Assembly: GCA_048498395.1 (NCBI GenBank)
Contig: JBEHYB010000088.1
Coordinates: forward strand, 1 to 8,512
From: Micavibrio_B sp048498395
Lineage (GTDB): Bacteria > Pseudomonadota > Alphaproteobacteria > Micavibrionales > Micavibrionaceae
Length of the DNA: 8,512 nt
Direction of reading: 5' to 3'
The translations under genes and the position numbers were made by a program. Under the pieces are notes generated by a model. It was not told the DNA's origin. It made no database searches and saw only the letters and a list, made by a program, of their open reading frames with translations. Shown piece after piece: positions 7,578-8,512 of the stretch. Numbering within the stretch: position 1 is the stretch's first letter; every line of letters begins with the position of its first letter.

Positions 7578-7586
7578 TGTGGATAA
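7578..7586 (-). promoter_or_regulatory. Perfect DnaA box upstream of mraZ
   Basis: The minus strand reads TTATCCACA, identical to the strong DnaA box consensus TTATNCACA. It sits in the short divergent spacer, about 140 bp before the mraZ ATG and about 30 bp from the -35 candidate of the plus-strand small gene. I saw no second box nearby, so this looks like a regulatory site, not an origin. Whether DnaA binds and controls either gene is inference. Confidence 0.5.
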
Positions 7587-7613
7587 GTTTGGGATGGTTT
7601 AAATGGCCGGAAT

Positions 7614-7642
7614 TTGAGAAACTCCCCGCAAGAAAATAACCT
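7614..7642 (+). promoter_or_regulatory. Sigma70-type promoter candidate for the plus-strand small gene
   Basis: TTGAGA (7614-7619) is followed by a 17-bp spacer and TAACCT (7637-7642). This predicts a transcript start near 7649 and a leader of about 20 nt before the ATG at 7670, which has its own Shine-Dalgarno. Spacing is ideal and hexamer matches are moderate. Confidence 0.45.
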
Positions 7643-7669
7643 TACAAATTTTCATAAACAGGAGACTTC

Positions 7670-7873
7670 ATGCCGTCCGAAATAGCTCACGAATCAGAAT
7701 TCAGCGAAGCCTTCAACACGGCGGCCTTTCGGCCGAGCGGCGGCGACTGCCCTCCCGGCGAAGAAGACAGCGTGCTCAAATTCAAACAGGGGAAAATTTT
7801 AGTTATCAAAGCGGACGGCGTGGCCGAGAAAGACCCGCTCTGGGACCTGACGGCCGTCACGCGAATGCCTTAA
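7670..7873 (+). CDS. Small hypothetical protein, 67 aa, divergent from mraZ
   Basis: I do not recognise this protein. The frame starts with ATG after a clear Shine-Dalgarno, AGGAGA (7660-7665), 4 nt upstream, and ends with TAA at 7871-7873. A promoter candidate lies at 7614-7642. The product begins MPSEIAHESEF, is acidic in the first third, has a Gly/Pro/Cys patch near residues 23-30 (one Cys, C27), then a more strand-like part with KILVIKADG (43-51) and ends DLTAVTRMP. It has no signal peptide or membrane segment, so it is probably cytosolic. Its wobble positions are GC-rich, as in the dcw genes, which supports real coding. It is the only plus-strand gene in the window and ends a few bases from the 3' end of the convergent rnpB. 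The alternative is a chance frame in the space between mraZ and rnpB, but promoter, ribosome binding site and codon use all agree. Confidence 0.6.
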   Translation: MPSEIAHESEFSEAFNTAAFRPSGGDCPPGEEDSVLKFKQGKILVIKADGVAEKDPLWDLTAVTRMP

Positions 7874-7874
7874 A

Positions 7875-8240
7875 ATTTGCCAGTCGGCCTGTAAGCCGGA
7901 TTCTGTATCACCGAAGTGACGGCGACCATTCATCTGGGAAAAGAGTTACCTCTTTCCTCAAGCAACCAACCCGGGCCGAATGCGGAAACGCATATCTCGA
8001 CCCCTATTTGGTCTTGCTTCCGGTGGGGTTTGCCGTGCCTGTTCATCGCTGAACGAGCGGTGCGCTCTTACCGCACCATTTCACCCTTACCTGTGCTCCC
8101 GAAGGAGCCATCGGCGGTATCTTCCTGTTGCACTTTCCGTCAGGTCGCCCTGCCTGGACGTTATCCAGCACCGTGTTTCCGTGAAGTCCGGACTTTCCTC
8201 CCCTCGTGAAAGGGGCGGTCACCCGGCCGACTGGCAGGCA
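7875..8240 (-). ncRNA. rnpB: RNase P RNA, bacterial type A
   Basis: Catalytic RNA of RNase P, which cuts the 5' leader from tRNA precursors. On the minus strand the universal elements appear in order. GAGGAAAGTCCGGAC (within 8200-8183) is followed by CCGCCGATGG (8117-8108), the GGTAAGGGTGAAA block with GGTGCGGTAAGAGCGCACC (8092-8059), and CAAATAGGGG (about 8010-8001). The 3' part carries ACAGAATCCGGCTTA (7906-7892). The ends pair as helix P1: GCCAGTCGGCC (8235-8225) with GGCCGACTGGC (7889-7879), 11 perfect base pairs, which sets the limits to within a few nucleotides. The length of about 366 nt fits type A. A promoter lies directly upstream. No clear Rho-independent terminator follows the 3' end before the convergent small gene. 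Confidence 0.96.
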
Positions 8241-8242
8241 AA

Positions 8243-8271
8243 GATATGCGCCTTTTAGCGATATGAGTCAA
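8243..8271 (-). promoter_or_regulatory. rnpB promoter, sigma70 type
   Basis: On the minus strand TTGACT (8271-8266), a 17-bp spacer and CATATC (8248-8243) form a good -35/-10 pair. The start site 6-8 nt downstream falls at about 8235-8237, exactly where helix P1 of rnpB begins. The match of promoter spacing with RNA end supports both calls. Confidence 0.7.
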
Positions 8272-8286
8272 ATTTCAGGCCTTCAT

Positions 8287-8353
8287 GCTTTCCCCGTGAA
8301 AACGGGGATCTTTTGTAAAGGCCACCTAAGGTCCCCGCTTTCGCGGGGAAGGC
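8287..8353. repeat. Inverted pair of 30-nt hairpin repeats (REPIN-like)
   Basis: Two hairpins lie head to head. On the plus strand 8291-8308 reads TCCCCGT-GAAA-ACGGGGA. On the minus strand 8349-8332 reads TCCCCGC-GAAA-GCGGGGA. Aligning 8287-8316 (+) with 8353-8324 (-) gives about 24 of 30 identical positions, including flanks. Two of the differences form a compensating pair in the stem (T-A versus C-G). The arms are 7 nt apart. This is the layout of paired REP elements. The left hairpin is followed on the plus strand by TCTTTTGT and could act as a terminator in that direction. Toward rnpB (minus) neither has a T tract, so amidase transcripts may be stabilised or processed here rather than cleanly ended. 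Confidence 0.65.
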
Positions 8354-8354
8354 A

Positions 8355-8512
8355 CTATCCGCTTTTCTTCTGCTCGAACAGGGAATAGAGCGCCGCGTAG
8401 ACCGACTGGTCGCTGATATTTTTGCCAAAGCTTTCAGGCATATAGTGGCGGCGGAACTCGGTGATCATCACATCCATATCATCGGTGTAATCATAGCCCC
8501 ACTCCCGAAGCT
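8355..8512 (-). CDS. Probable N-acetylmuramoyl-L-alanine amidase (AmiD/AmpD type), C-terminal end only
   Basis: An open minus-strand frame enters from the right edge and ends with TAG at 8357-8355, giving 52 codons. The piece starts LREWGYDYTDD, continues VMITEFRRHYMPES and ends ALYSLFEQKKSG. The pattern LxxxGYxx ... hxxFxRHaxP ... is the C-terminal peptidoglycan-binding-like segment of AmiD-family amidases, where a FQRHFRP motif is usual. These enzymes cut between MurNAc and L-Ala in peptidoglycan. The catalytic zinc domain is outside the window, so the activity cannot be checked. Position supports the call: an amidase gene next to rnpB and mraZ is a familiar alphaproteobacterial arrangement. 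The gene is followed by the inverted hairpin repeats. Confidence 0.65.
   Translation of the reverse strand, partial: LREWGYDYTDDMDVMITEFRRHYMPESFGKNISDQSVYAALYSLFEQKKSG

Noticed and set aside
7717..7740. Short GC hairpin CGGCC-TTTC-GGCCG as terminator of rnpB
   Set aside because: It lies inside the small gene, over 130 nt beyond the rnpB end, and has no T tract in either direction.
7916..8388. Plus-strand open frames of 60 to 97 residues
   Set aside because: They lie over rnpB and its promoter on the opposite strand; the RNA fully explains the sequence.

Overview
The window is the start of a division and cell wall (dcw) cluster from an alphaproteobacterium. All large genes lie on the minus strand and read from right to left: amidase 3' end, rnpB, mraZ, rsmH (mraW), ftsL, ftsI, murE, murF and mraY, the last running off the left edge. 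The amidase - rnpB - mraZ - rsmH order, the protein sequences (for example the MurF P-loop TGSVGKTGT and the MraZ motif DKKGRVSVPASFR) and the moderate GC content by eye fit an alphaproteobacterium. A free-living Rhodospirillales- or Micavibrio-like lineage is a guess only; the species cannot be fixed from the sequence alone.

Right part (8512-7441). The last 52 codons of a probable AmiD-type N-acetylmuramoyl-L-alanine amidase are followed by a compact inverted pair of GAAA-loop hairpins that resembles a REPIN. A sigma70-type promoter and the RNase P RNA gene come next. Converging on the rnpB 3' end is a small plus-strand gene (7670-7873, 67 aa, unknown) with its own promoter and Shine-Dalgarno sequence. 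It diverges from mraZ across a 229-bp spacer. That spacer holds three exact ATGGG repeats at 10-bp period, a probable MraZ operator, and a perfect DnaA box.

Left part (7440-1). The seven dcw genes form one tight operon: ATGA overlaps join mraZ/rsmH/ftsL/ftsI, and 2-nt gaps separate ftsI/murE and murF/mraY. Together they encode a transcription regulator (MraZ), a 16S rRNA methyltransferase (RsmH), two divisome membrane proteins (FtsL and the transpeptidase FtsI/PBP3), the two ligases that add meso-diaminopimelate (MurE) and D-Ala-D-Ala (MurF) to the UDP-MurNAc peptide, and the transferase that makes lipid I (MraY).

The one real departure from a textbook cluster is the murE-murF junction. The MurF frame is open from a TAG at 2427-2425, but it contains no ATG, GTG, TTG or CTG before or within the conserved MurF N-terminus; the first is a TTG at 2118. 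An AGGAGG lies just before the murE stop codon. A sequence error, a non-AUG start, or a +1 frameshift giving a MurE-MurF fusion would each explain this. Otherwise the cluster is ordinary, and I found no undescribed defence, mobile or biosynthetic system.
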